From JABDII01 sp963815325 (GTDB lineage: Bacteria; Gemmatimonadota; Gemmatimonadetes; Gemmatimonadales; GWC2-71-9), in the NCBI GenBank assembly GCA_963815325.1, contig CAWFGG010000009.1, positions 1 to 64,000 of the forward strand: a stretch of DNA of 64,000 bases, written 5' to 3'. Below the pieces are notes generated by a model. It had not been told where the DNA came from and searched no databases. It saw nothing but the letters and a program-made list of their open reading frames with translations. Made by a program: the position numbers and the translations under genes. Numbering within the stretch: the stretch's first letter is position 1; each line of letters starts with the position of its first letter. Of the stretch, positions 9,201-16,378 are shown piece by piece.

Positions 9201-9393
9201 CGGCACGGGAGCCGACGTCATGAAGCGGATTGCCGCACCGATGGTGGGCGGGATGGTGACGTCCACCGTGCTCACGCTGGTCGTAATCCCGGCGATCTAC
9301 TTGCTCTGGCGCGGGTGGCAGGTTGCCCGCAAGCCGGAAAACCTGATGAAGGGCGCGTTGGAGGATGACCTGGCTCTGACGCCGGTGGAATAG
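6232..9393 (+). CDS. cusA: Heavy-metal RND efflux pump, CusA-like (predicted Cu(I)/Ag(I))
   Basis: A 1053-residue inner-membrane RND transporter of the heavy-metal (HME) family with 12 predicted membrane segments. It shows the family N-terminus (MINAIIAWSLRNRGLVLL) and the opening motif TTPLDAIPDLSDVQVII. The fourth membrane segment reads IAIAIGAMVDGAIVMIEN (about residues 394-411), the pattern linked to monovalent copper/silver pumps rather than the DFG-type pattern of Zn/Co/Cd pumps. In the periplasmic porter domain, Met613 (PLDMTETT) and Met662 (RIDMLATG) match, by eye, methionines of the CusA metal-relay region. The start at 6232 was chosen because it begins the conserved N-terminus and overlaps the adaptor gene by 8 nt; an upstream in-frame ATG-like extension lies wholly inside the adaptor gene. 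Substrate is inferred from motifs. Confidence 0.92.
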   Translation: MINAIIAWSLRNRGLVLLATVAVVGAGIWAIRTTPLDAIPDLSDVQVIIQTDFEDQAPQIVEDQITYPVTTEMLKVPGARVVRGYSFFGLSLVYVIFEDGTDIYWARSRVLEYLNGIRKQLPVGVEPSLGPDATGVGWVFEYVLESDSLDLAELRTLQDWYIRYQLTAVPGVSEVASLGGFVRQYQVEVQPERLRAFNIPVTRVTQAIGAHNIDIGARVLEMGGREYMIRGLGYLEGIEDIENVTVGATPNGTPIRVADVASVQLGPAPRRGAADLNGQGEVVAGIVVMRFGSDALKTIEAVKRRLAEVEKGLPRGVRLRTAYDRSDLIHRAIATLRDKLLEESIIVAAVAVLFLLHARSALVAIITLPLGIMISFIVMRAIGVSANIMSLGGIAIAIGAMVDGAIVMIENMHKHIERAEGRIPHWELVLASAKQVGPPLFFSLLIITFSFLPVFVLEQQEGRLFKPLAFTKTFAMAGAALLSITLVPVLMGYLITGKIRPESKNPINRWLRWVYRPVIEFVVRRPWIVIAGAAVALAVTVVPWRGLGSEFMPPLHEGSILFMPTTVPGVSIAQAREIMRHQDSVLASFPEVAVVLGKVGRASTATDPAPLDMTETTITLRPEHEWRPGVTYEELVRQMDLAVRLPGVTNAWTMPIKGRIDMLATGVRTPVGIKIFGPNLDTLQMLGEQVERMVQAVPGTRSAFAERGVSGYYVDIDIDRTEAARYGLNVGDIHDGIMATVGGIDAAYTVEGRERYTVNVRYPRELRDNVQKLKGVVIPAMGGAQIPLGQVATVRVVQGPMAVKTENAFPVTTVFVDIGERDVGGYVREAQAVVARELTLPTGYTLLWSGQYEFMQRVVEKMKIVVPVTLGIIFLLLYLNFRGVAESLIVMLALPFSLVGGIWFLWLLGYNTSVAVWVGFIALAGVAAETGVIMLIYLDEAFHRRSSEGQMRSRLDVAAAVREGAVDRLRPKIMTVIAIIAGLAPIMWSHGTGADVMKRIAAPMVGGMVTSTVLTLVVIPAIYLLWRGWQVARKPENLMKGALEDDLALTPVE

Positions 9394-9404
9394 GAGTGGG
9401 TACT

Positions 9405-9749
9405 ATGGAAGACATCGTCGAAATCCGCGCCATCGTCCGAATCGCCATGCTCGATCGGGTGGTGCGGTGTCTCAAGGAATCGGGCGTGCCGCGTCTGACG
9501 GTGACACGGGTGCACGCCATCGGGGCCGGCGTCGATCCGGCATCGACCAGCCTCTCCTTCGAGGAGGGCTCGGTTTACTCGGACAAGGCACAGGTGCAGT
9601 TCATCTGTACTAAGCAAACACCCTCCTCTCCGAAGTACTGGAGAGGAGGGTGCCTGTTCCTGAGTCAGACGGCTGTCAGCTGTCGTCGCTGTGTCCGTCG
9701 TGATCGTCGTCCTCGAACGCGTCGAACGACTGCTGGATGTTGTTCTTGA
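9405..9749 (+). pseudogene. PII-like signalling protein, truncated after about 68 codons
   Basis: The first 68 residues (MEDIVEIRAIVRIAMLDRVV through the stretch SFEEGSVYSDKAQVQFIC) look like the N-terminal half of a small PII-family or PII-like ferredoxin-fold protein. Such genes are often found immediately after heavy-metal RND pumps. A TAGGAG ribosome-binding site precedes the ATG at 9405. After about base 9609 the reading frame runs through the terminator hairpin and then antisense to the neighbouring lipoprotein gene. The last 46 residues (Arg/Cys-rich) have no protein-like character. A full PII-like protein would be about 100-110 residues, so the C-terminal half is missing. A deletion joined to the convergent gene's terminator is the simplest reading. 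Confidence 0.65.
9620..9653. terminator. 13-bp stem terminator between PII-like fragment and lipoprotein gene
   Basis: Arms CACCCTCCTCTCC (9620-9632) and GGAGAGGAGGGTG (9641-9653) pair perfectly around an 8-nt loop. Read on the minus strand, the stem is followed by TTTGCTT, giving a weak U-tract, so it most likely ends the minus-strand lipoprotein transcript. Confidence 0.75.
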
Positions 9750-10451
9750 CCTCGCTCTCGAACTGCCCGCCCTTGTTGGCCTGGGCCGGATCGACGTAGG
9801 CGGTGCCCGCCTGGTTCAGGAACCAGGTGCCGATGTCGACGTAGAGGGTCAGGTCGCCGGCGCCGGTGGCATCGACGGTGAGCGGGGTAGCCAGGTCGAT
9901 CTCTTGCTCGACATCGAGATCGGTGGTGAACACGAACGGCACGGCGCCGCTGCCGTCGTCGTAGGTGCCCTCGATACGGATGCTGACCCCGTCCATCGCC
10001 GGGTTGGCGGCGACCAGGGCGTCCTCGTCCGACTCGTCACCGAGCTTCTCCACCCGGAACTCGATCTCGTCGTAGGTGCCGGGGGCCACGGCCACGCTGA
10101 TGGTCCGGCTGGCGCCGGGGCCGAGCGGAAGGTCCAGGATCCGGGGCGACAGCTCGATCTCTTCGCAGTCGTCGTCGTCGATCGTGGCGACGTCGCACTC
10201 GACGCTCGAGCCGGCACGCTCGAGCTCGATCTCGCTGAACGCCACCTGGATGGATGTGAAGTCGATGGTGGTCCCACCCAGGCTGAATAGACCTCGAACG
10301 AGGGCCGGCCCACCGCCGCCACCGCGGGGCTCGCCGCCTTGGTGGCCAGGCTCAACGTCACCACTGGGTTCGAATTCGGCTCGCTGCTGCAGGCGGCCAG
10401 GCCGGCCATGAGGGCCAGAAGGGCCAACCGGGAATAGGCTTTCTCGATCAT
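9676..10451 (-). pseudogene. Lipoprotein with DUF4382-like fold, apparent frameshift
   Basis: The N-terminus, read from the ATG at 10451, is a lipoprotein signal (MIEKAYSRLALLALMAGLAAC, Cys21). The rest (FSEIELERAGSSVECD onward to the Asp-rich tail FDAFEDDDHDGHSDDS) lies in a different frame that opens upstream of 10245. The two frames exchange at about 10270-10290, where LGGTTIDFTSIQVAFSEIE would continue the protein. The combined product would be about 255 residues. The pattern of 'SEIELER', 'TYDEIEFRVEKL' and an acidic tail resembles carbohydrate-binding-like DUF4382 lipoproteins, but this is a weak match by eye. A GGAG ribosome-binding site sits before the ATG. Either a sequencing indel or a real frameshift explains the break. 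A terminator hairpin follows the stop. Confidence 0.6.
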
Positions 10452-10702
10452 ATCAGGGTCTCCATAGAATCCGGGTAGCAGTTTGTACACGCCCCGTGTT
10501 AAAGCAATACGTGTGCCTCGGATGCCCAAGAACTAGTGTGTTGATATGTAGTCACTTAGAGTCCCCCGCGCCTTGTAAAGCTCTTGGGAGGTGGATCGTC
10601 CGGTTACCACCTGTAATGATTCGTTCCAGTTCTTCCTCGCTGGCCGTGGCTCGTCTGGTCGTTACATTGCCTGACCGATGCGAATGACGAGAGGGTGACC
10701 GG
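10452..10702. other. Divergent intergenic region without recognised gene
   Basis: This 251-bp gap separates the minus-strand lipoprotein gene from the plus-strand glycosyltransferase gene, so it should carry two divergent promoters. I see no convincing sigma-70 pair and no long palindrome. It is visibly more AT-rich than the genes around it. Confidence 0.4.
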
Positions 10703-12235
10703 ATGGCGATCCCGGTGAGGATCCGGCGGTCGGAGTTGGTGATCGTGGGCCTCGTCCTGGGGGCGCTCCTCGCGTCCGGCATCCTCGCGACACCGCTGTT
10801 CAATCTGGACGAGATCTGGGTCTATCAGCTCTCGCGCCGCATCGCGCACGGGTATACGCCGTACCGCGACTTCTATCTCATCGTCTTCCCGTTCGCCATG
10901 CAGGTCAACGCCGCGGCCCTGGCGCTGGTCTCAGACCAGCTGCTGGTGCTCCGGTGCGTTGCCGTTCTCGTGTCCCTGGGCACGGCCATCGCCATCTATG
11001 TGGCGTGCCGAAAGGTCGGGGTGTCCCGGGCGCTCTGCCTGTTTCCCCTCGCCGCCTTCCTCTGGGCCGAGTTCATTTCACCGCCCAACAGCTACACCTG
11101 GTTCGCATTTGCGTTTCTCTCTGCCGCGTTGCTGACCGACATCGCCCTGTTGGATAGCGCACGGGGGGCCGCCGGCTCCCGGGCACGGGTCGGAGGGTTG
11201 GCCCTTCTCACCGGCTGCCTGCTGGGCCTCGCGACGCTCTCGAAGCAGCATGTTGGGCTGGCAGGGTTGGCGGCGTCGATCGTGTTCACGGTAACGGCCG
11301 GACCGAAGGACTGCCGTGCCAGGCCCGACATCGGTCGCGCCGGGCTCAAACTCCTCGGGTGGTTCGCGGTCGTGGTGGTTGAGCTCGGGTACTTGTGGCG
11401 CTCGGAGGCACTCGGCCCATTCCTCAAGTACACCATCGTCGAGGCCCTCACGTTCCGAGGCGAGGCCGGGGTGCACTTCTCCGCGTTGATGCGCCTGCCC
11501 GGGAGCACCTTCCTAGCCTTCCTGGTGCCGGCGTGCCTGCTGTTCTCACTCGGCTGGGCTGTCTGGCGGTGGAACCGCGACCCCGGGCATGCTGTCCCGT
11601 TCCTGCTCTTCATCTACGGTCTCGCAAGCCTCAGCATCGCATACCCCCGCACGGATCTGGCGCACATGCTGGTGGTCGCGCCGTTGGCCGCGATCGGTCC
11701 GAGCCTCTGGGTCAGTGAGCGGATGGCAGCGCTCAGGTGGCGCTGGGCGGATCTGGTGGTCGCCTTTCCCCTCCTGCTCATCTTCTTCGCTCCGCTGGTG
11801 CGGGTCGAGCAGCACCTTGCCGCACTCAGGCAGGGCGACGTCCGGCTGTCGTCCCTGCCGCATTACGCCGGCATCCCGATCGACCCCGGCCTCGACGGCT
11901 GGATTTCACAGGTAGGCGACTCGATACGGAGGCTGGAGGCGGAAGGCAGGCGGGTGTATTTCATCGAGCATTCCGCAGCACTCTTCTTGATTCCATCCGA
12001 CCGCTTCGCGGACCGGTTCGATGTCCCAATGTTGGGCAACTTCGGTGCCCACGGGATGGACCAGGTCATCGACCAACTCGCCGGGGACGAAACGGCGGCG
12101 GTGTTCCTCTTACCCGGCAGCCACGAGCTCGAGCCGAAACCGATCGTCGACTTCGTCGAGGCCACCATGATCCGGGCGGGAGAGGTGGCAGGCTACCAGG
12201 TCTACGTCCACCCGGAGAGCAAACCAAAGTCGTGA
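10703..12235 (+). CDS. GT-C type polyprenyl-linked sugar glycosyltransferase, multi-pass membrane protein
   Basis: A 510-residue protein with about ten hydrophobic segments in its first 390 residues and a soluble C-terminal domain. The first external loop begins FNLDEIWVYQLSRRIAHGYT and continues with PYRDFYL. This is the typical placement of the acidic catalytic pair (Asp36-Glu37) of GT-C glycosyltransferases such as the PMT/ArnT group, which move a sugar from a lipid carrier onto lipid or protein outside the inner membrane. The exact acceptor cannot be told. The gene is a lone plus-strand unit with a terminator after it, between divergent and convergent minus-strand genes, and has no linked polysaccharide genes in the window. 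Confidence 0.75.
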   Translation: MAIPVRIRRSELVIVGLVLGALLASGILATPLFNLDEIWVYQLSRRIAHGYTPYRDFYLIVFPFAMQVNAAALALVSDQLLVLRCVAVLVSLGTAIAIYVACRKVGVSRALCLFPLAAFLWAEFISPPNSYTWFAFAFLSAALLTDIALLDSARGAAGSRARVGGLALLTGCLLGLATLSKQHVGLAGLAASIVFTVTAGPKDCRARPDIGRAGLKLLGWFAVVVVELGYLWRSEALGPFLKYTIVEALTFRGEAGVHFSALMRLPGSTFLAFLVPACLLFSLGWAVWRWNRDPGHAVPFLLFIYGLASLSIAYPRTDLAHMLVVAPLAAIGPSLWVSERMAALRWRWADLVVAFPLLLIFFAPLVRVEQHLAALRQGDVRLSSLPHYAGIPIDPGLDGWISQVGDSIRRLEAEGRRVYFIEHSAALFLIPSDRFADRFDVPMLGNFGAHGMDQVIDQLAGDETAAVFLLPGSHELEPKPIVDFVEATMIRAGEVAGYQVYVHPESKPKS

Positions 12236-12255
12236 CACGAGCGGCGGCAACAGTA

Positions 12256-12291
12256 AGGGCGCAGGTCCCATTGATCTGAGACCTACGCCCT
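12256..12291. terminator. Hairpin terminator after the GT-C gene
   Basis: Arms AGGGCG-c-AGGTC (12256-12267) and GACCT-a-CGCCCT (12280-12291) pair with one 1x1 mismatch around a 12-nt loop, 20 bp after the stop. The T-rich stretch CATTCGTTCGTCTT follows. It also faces the end of the minus-strand tRNA gene. Confidence 0.7.
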
Positions 12292-12325
12292 CATTCGTTC
12301 GTCTTCGCCCTCACTGCTCCTCGAG

Positions 12326-12397
<72 letters not shown>

Positions 12398-12447
12398 AAC
12401 TGGCCGGAATGTGGGGTTCCGGCCGGTTCACTGTCAAGCCGTTCCCG

Positions 12448-13881
12448 TTACATCTCCTTCTTGGCGTACCGCCAGGCCACGATTCCTGGCCCCGCCGCCT
12501 TCACCGTGACGTCATGCACCGCGGCGGCCTCGAGCGGGGGAATGGTCACCTCTTCGCTGGACACCACCGTACCGCCCTCGGCCAAGAACTCGACCGCGAG
12601 GACCGTTGGCGTGACCTTGAGCGGCCTCCCCTCGATGTCCTTGGCCTCGCGGCCGACGGCCTGGGCCACGAGGGTCGCGCCGTCCTCCGTCCGCGTGAAC
12701 GTCTTGACGTCGAGATTGAACGGTGAAGCCTCGATCTCCGTCACGATCCTGATCAGCTCATCGGACTTGTTGGCCAACCGGTATCCCTCACCGAGTAGCT
12801 TGAGTGCATACTCGTTCATCGGATCGATGGCGACGAGTTTCTTTGCCGCCACGATGAGCTGGGTGGTATCCTGCTTGGCATAGTACGAATTCGCCAAGTT
12901 GAACACGGCGTCGCGATTGTTGGGCTCGCGCTGGTGGATGATCGAGAAGGCCTTGATGGCGGCGTCGTAGTCCTTCGCGTTGAACGCGTTCACGCCGTAG
13001 CTGAAGAGATCGCCGGTCGAGGCCGTGGCGTCCAACTCCCCGCCTGCACCTGCCGCGGACACCAGCTCGGCTTCGATCGCCATGGCGCTGTCGGGCATGT
13101 TGGCTCCGCGAAAGGCCTGGGCCAACCCCTTCTTGCCGTCCACGTCATCGGGCACCCAGCCATTGTACTGGCGCCACGCCTCGACCGCCTCCGGGTAGCG
13201 GCCGGCATTATTGAGCAGCACCGCCATATTGAACGTCGACTTGTTGCGCTGCTCGGTCAGGGCGGGGTTCTTGGCCGACACATCGGCCGCCTGCTCGAAG
13301 TAGACGATCGCGCTGTCGAGCTGCCGCTCGTTCGAATGATAGATGCCGAGCACATACATCGCGTTGGGTTCATCGCGGTAGATGGTCTGGGCCAACCTGA
13401 GCAGCGCCACGGCCGAATCGGTCGCCTCGGTCTCGAGGAACTGGGTGGCCGGTTGCACCAGCGCGACCCATGCCACGCGCCGGAGCTTCTTGATGTCCTC
13501 GGCGCACTCGGGCTCGTAGCCTTCGGCCTTGGTGAAGGCCGAATCCGCACCCATCACGTCGCCCTCCATCAGATACGTCCGGCCCAGGTAGTACCAGGCG
13601 GCGCCGTTCTCGGCCTGGCCCTTCTCGGTGATCGCCTCGGTCAAGACGCGTTTGGCATCGGAGAACAAACGCACTCGATTTCCCTCGACTGACGTTTCAG
13701 TGCCGGATTTGAGGTAGGTAGCCCCACTGCCGACCATGAAGTGCCCGCCCTTGAGCTTGCAGTCGGGCGCCTGGTAGCGTGACGGCATGGCCTTCGCCAC
13801 ACGATCGCTCAGGACCTGTGCCTGTGCCGCACCAGTACCGACCAGGACGAGAAAACCGACTGCCAGGATCAACTTCCGCAT
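12448..13881 (-). CDS. Exported TPR-repeat protein
   Basis: A 477-residue protein with a signal peptide (MRKLILAVGFLVLVGTGAAQAQ), so probably periplasmic. The middle holds several tetratricopeptide-like helical repeats, for example AAWYYLGRTYLMEGDVMGAD, AMYVLGIYHSNERQLDSAIV, STFNMAVLLNNAGRYPEAVE and AVFNLANSYYAKQDTTQLIV. The last 100 residues look like a beta-rich domain (GATLVAQAVGREAKDIEGR). The ATG at 13881 was chosen because AAGGAG lies 7 nt upstream; a GTG at 13887 would also be in frame. The gene follows larC directly, so the two are probably cotranscribed. It probably acts as a protein-binding scaffold, but the partner is unknown. Confidence 0.8.
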   Translation of the reverse strand: MRKLILAVGFLVLVGTGAAQAQVLSDRVAKAMPSRYQAPDCKLKGGHFMVGSGATYLKSGTETSVEGNRVRLFSDAKRVLTEAITEKGQAENGAAWYYLGRTYLMEGDVMGADSAFTKAEGYEPECAEDIKKLRRVAWVALVQPATQFLETEATDSAVALLRLAQTIYRDEPNAMYVLGIYHSNERQLDSAIVYFEQAADVSAKNPALTEQRNKSTFNMAVLLNNAGRYPEAVEAWRQYNGWVPDDVDGKKGLAQAFRGANMPDSAMAIEAELVSAAGAGGELDATASTGDLFSYGVNAFNAKDYDAAIKAFSIIHQREPNNRDAVFNLANSYYAKQDTTQLIVAAKKLVAIDPMNEYALKLLGEGYRLANKSDELIRIVTEIEASPFNLDVKTFTRTEDGATLVAQAVGREAKDIEGRPLKVTPTVLAVEFLAEGGTVVSSEEVTIPPLEAAAVHDVTVKAAGPGIVAWRYAKKEM

Positions 13882-13883
13882 GC

Positions 13884-15167
13884 TCACTCCTTATTCTCGG
13901 CACGGGACCCGTCGGTCGGACTCGACGAGACGAGGCTCAATGCCCGTTCGTGCAACTCTCTCGCTACCTCCAAGGCCGGCCGCCCCAAGGCGTGCGCGAC
14001 CGCGATGACATCGTCGTACTCCGGCTTCACACGCGGTCCATCCGGACCGTCCAACACCTTCACCCGCACCCGCCGGCCCCCGCCGGCCTCGACCTCGATC
14101 TCGCGCCGTGCCAGGGTGACCCGCTCGGCGTGAGTCAGGCGAATGCCGGCCGTCGAGCTGTGCCGGAACAGCGTCTCACTCAGCCGCTCGGCATTCGTCG
14201 CGTCGGCCAGCACCTCGATGCGGAACCCCACCCGGCCCTTCTTCATGTGGGTGGTCCAGAGCTGCACGTCGAGCGCACCCGCCTGGACCAGCGCCTCTCG
14301 CAGCGGCTCGAGGTACTCCGGGCTCATGTCATCCACATCGGTCGCGAGGGTCACCACCTCGGCGGCCTCGGCAACCGGCTCCGCCACGATGAGCCGGAGC
14401 GCGTTGGGATAGTGCTCCGGATCGCGCCCTCCCGCACCCCAGCCGCTCCCAACCGCGCGCCACCGCGACGGCGGGCGCCCCTCGGACAGTACTCGGAGCA
14501 GGACCGCGCCGGTCGGCGTCGTGGCCTCACCAACGACGGGGCCGTCGGGACCGACTTCGAGACCCTCGATCAAGATCGAGGTTGCCGGTGCCGGAATCGG
14601 CAGGACACCGTGCGACGCATTGATCCATCCGCTTCCCAGCGCCACCGGGCGCACATGGATCCGAGATATGCCCAGCTGCTCGAACCCTTCGATGCCGCCG
14701 ACAATATCAACCATGGCGTCCACCGCCCCGACTTCGTGCAACGCGACGCGATCGGCTGGAACACCGTGTACCCGGCCCTCTGCCTCGCCCAGCAACTCGA
14801 ACGCTCGAACGGCCCGCTCCCGCACCCAGTCGGACAACGGCGCCCGCCGAACCAGATCGATGATCTCGCCCACATGGCGATGCGGATGGCTCGTCAACGC
14901 CTCCGGTCGTACCAGATGGGGCTCGGCGCCGCGTCGCTCGGACGGCTCCTCGCTCTGCCCGCCCGGAAGGCGAACCGTAGCCTTGGTGGCCGAAACGCCG
15001 CATCGCTCAACCTCGACCAGGTCCACCGACACGCCTGCGAGGCCAAGCCGGCCCGGAAGCCCGGTCAGCCAGCTGGCTGGTGCACCGGCGGCAACGAGCG
15101 ACCCCAGCAGCATGTCGCCGCTGATGCCCGCAACCGGGTCGATGATCGCAAAGCGTTCCATGGGCAT
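13884..15167 (-). CDS. larC: Nickel-pincer cofactor biosynthesis protein LarC, undivided
   Basis: A 427-residue protein matching LarC (formerly DUF111). It has the N-terminal motif DPVAGISGDMLLGSLVAAGA, a His-rich middle (HPHRHVGEII), the stretch LHEVGAVDAMVDIVG, and the C-terminal LarC2 part with ETNVDDM-like TLATDVDDMSPEYLEPL. In the lactate racemase system LarC inserts nickel into the pyridinium-dithiocarboxylate cofactor (CTP-dependent nickel cyclometallase). In Lactobacillus the gene is read through a frameshift; here LarC1 and LarC2 are in one frame. No larA, larB or larE is seen in the window. I chose the ATG at 15167; a later ATG at 15161 or an upstream one at 15230 (overlapping thrC) are possible. 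Confidence 0.9.
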   Translation of the reverse strand: MPMERFAIIDPVAGISGDMLLGSLVAAGAPASWLTGLPGRLGLAGVSVDLVEVERCGVSATKATVRLPGGQSEEPSERRGAEPHLVRPEALTSHPHRHVGEIIDLVRRAPLSDWVRERAVRAFELLGEAEGRVHGVPADRVALHEVGAVDAMVDIVGGIEGFEQLGISRIHVRPVALGSGWINASHGVLPIPAPATSILIEGLEVGPDGPVVGEATTPTGAVLLRVLSEGRPPSRWRAVGSGWGAGGRDPEHYPNALRLIVAEPVAEAAEVVTLATDVDDMSPEYLEPLREALVQAGALDVQLWTTHMKKGRVGFRIEVLADATNAERLSETLFRHSSTAGIRLTHAERVTLARREIEVEAGGGRRVRVKVLDGPDGPRVKPEYDDVIAVAHALGRPALEVARELHERALSLVSSSPTDGSRAENKE

Positions 15168-15190
15168 AACCCGCGAAATATCGCCCCGCC

Positions 15191-16378
15191 TCACGACCCA
15201 GGCAAACTCGCCGGATCGCGGTAAAGCCATCCGGCACCGGTGTTGAACAGCACGATACGCTCATGGCGGTCCAACAGCCCACGCGACTCGAGATCGACCA
15301 GCGCAGCCACCGTGGCAGCTCCTTCCGGCGACAGGTCGATGCCCTCCTCCCGTGCCAGGCTCCGTTCGAACTCCGCGAGTCGCTCGTCCGCGACGGCCAC
15401 CGCGGCACCACCGCTCTCACGCAGCGCCTGGAGTATCAACCGCCCGCCCAAGGGGTGCGGCACCCGGAGGCCACTGGCGCGGGTGGCCGGCTCGGGCCAC
15501 GGAGCGCAGTCGGTGGCCCCTTGCTCGAAGGCCTCGACGACAGGGGCGCACCCCGCCGACTGAACCGAGAACATCCTGGGGAACTTGCCCTCCTCTACCC
15601 AGCCCGCTTGGGCGAGCTCCTCGAACGCCTTCCACATGCCGATCAGGCCGGTGCCGCCGCCCGTGGGGTAAATGATGGCGTCCGGCAACCTCCAGTCATG
15701 CTGTAGGGCAAGTTCGAGACCGAGGGTCTTTTTCCCCTCGATTCGGTATGGCTCCCGCAACGTGCTGAGGTCAAACGAGTTGGATTCAGCGGCCCAAGCC
15801 TTGGCAGCCCGGCCGCAATCGCCGATATGTCCTTCCAGGAGGACGAGTTCCGCCCCATACGTGACAATTTGGGTGAGGATGGTGGTCGGGGTGGTTCGCG
15901 GGGCGAAGACCCGCACCCGGGCCCCTGCCCTGGCACCATAGGCCGACGCCGCAACGCCGGCGTTGCCCGCTGTTGGGAGGGTGAATGACGTGACCCCGGC
16001 GAGGCTCGCTCGGGTCACGGCCGCGCTGAGCCCTCTGGCCTTGAACGAGCCGGTCGGATTCGAGGCCTCGTCTTTCATCCACAGATCGGAGAATCCCAAG
16101 CGGCGAGCGCTCTGGCCCAGCCTGAGGAGCGGGGTGTCGCCCTCGCCCAGGGTCACAGGCGTTTCGTCGGCCGTGATGGGGAGGAACTCCCGGAACCGCC
16201 ACATGCCGCGCCTGGCCAGAAGGTCTGCCTTGAGGTCCCGATGCCACGATCGCTCGGGGTAGCGTACCAGCCACGGAAAGCCGCAGCCGCAGACGGTGGG
16301 AAGTCCGTCCGGACCCTCGGTCTTGCCGCAGGCGGAGCACTCCAGCTGCCAGTCGGGGCTCGGCGCTTGGCGAGTCAT
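15191..16378 (-). CDS. thrC: Threonine synthase
   Basis: A 395-residue PLP enzyme that converts O-phosphohomoserine to threonine. The N-terminus carries a zinc-ribbon-like set of cysteines (14, 17, 30, 32), as in many bacterial and archaeal ThrC proteins. The PLP lysine is Lys113 in NPTGSFKARG, preceded by LGEGDTPLL. The phosphate-binding glycine loop is PTGGGTGLIGMW. The start at 16378 overlaps the end of uvrC by 4 nt. Related PLP fold type II enzymes (threonine dehydratase, cysteate synthase) are alternatives, but the Cys-rich N-terminus and length favour ThrC. Confidence 0.88.
   Translation of the reverse strand: MTRQAPSPDWQLECSACGKTEGPDGLPTVCGCGFPWLVRYPERSWHRDLKADLLARRGMWRFREFLPITADETPVTLGEGDTPLLRLGQSARRLGFSDLWMKDEASNPTGSFKARGLSAAVTRASLAGVTSFTLPTAGNAGVAASAYGARAGARVRVFAPRTTPTTILTQIVTYGAELVLLEGHIGDCGRAAKAWAAESNSFDLSTLREPYRIEGKKTLGLELALQHDWRLPDAIIYPTGGGTGLIGMWKAFEELAQAGWVEEGKFPRMFSVQSAGCAPVVEAFEQGATDCAPWPEPATRASGLRVPHPLGGRLILQALRESGGAAVAVADERLAEFERSLAREEGIDLSPEGAATVAALVDLESRGLLDRHERIVLFNTGAGWLYRDPASLPGS

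Noticed and set aside
13779..15224. Long plus-strand open frame (481 codons) antisense to larC
   Set aside because: High-GC antisense shadow; the minus-strand frame encodes recognisable LarC.
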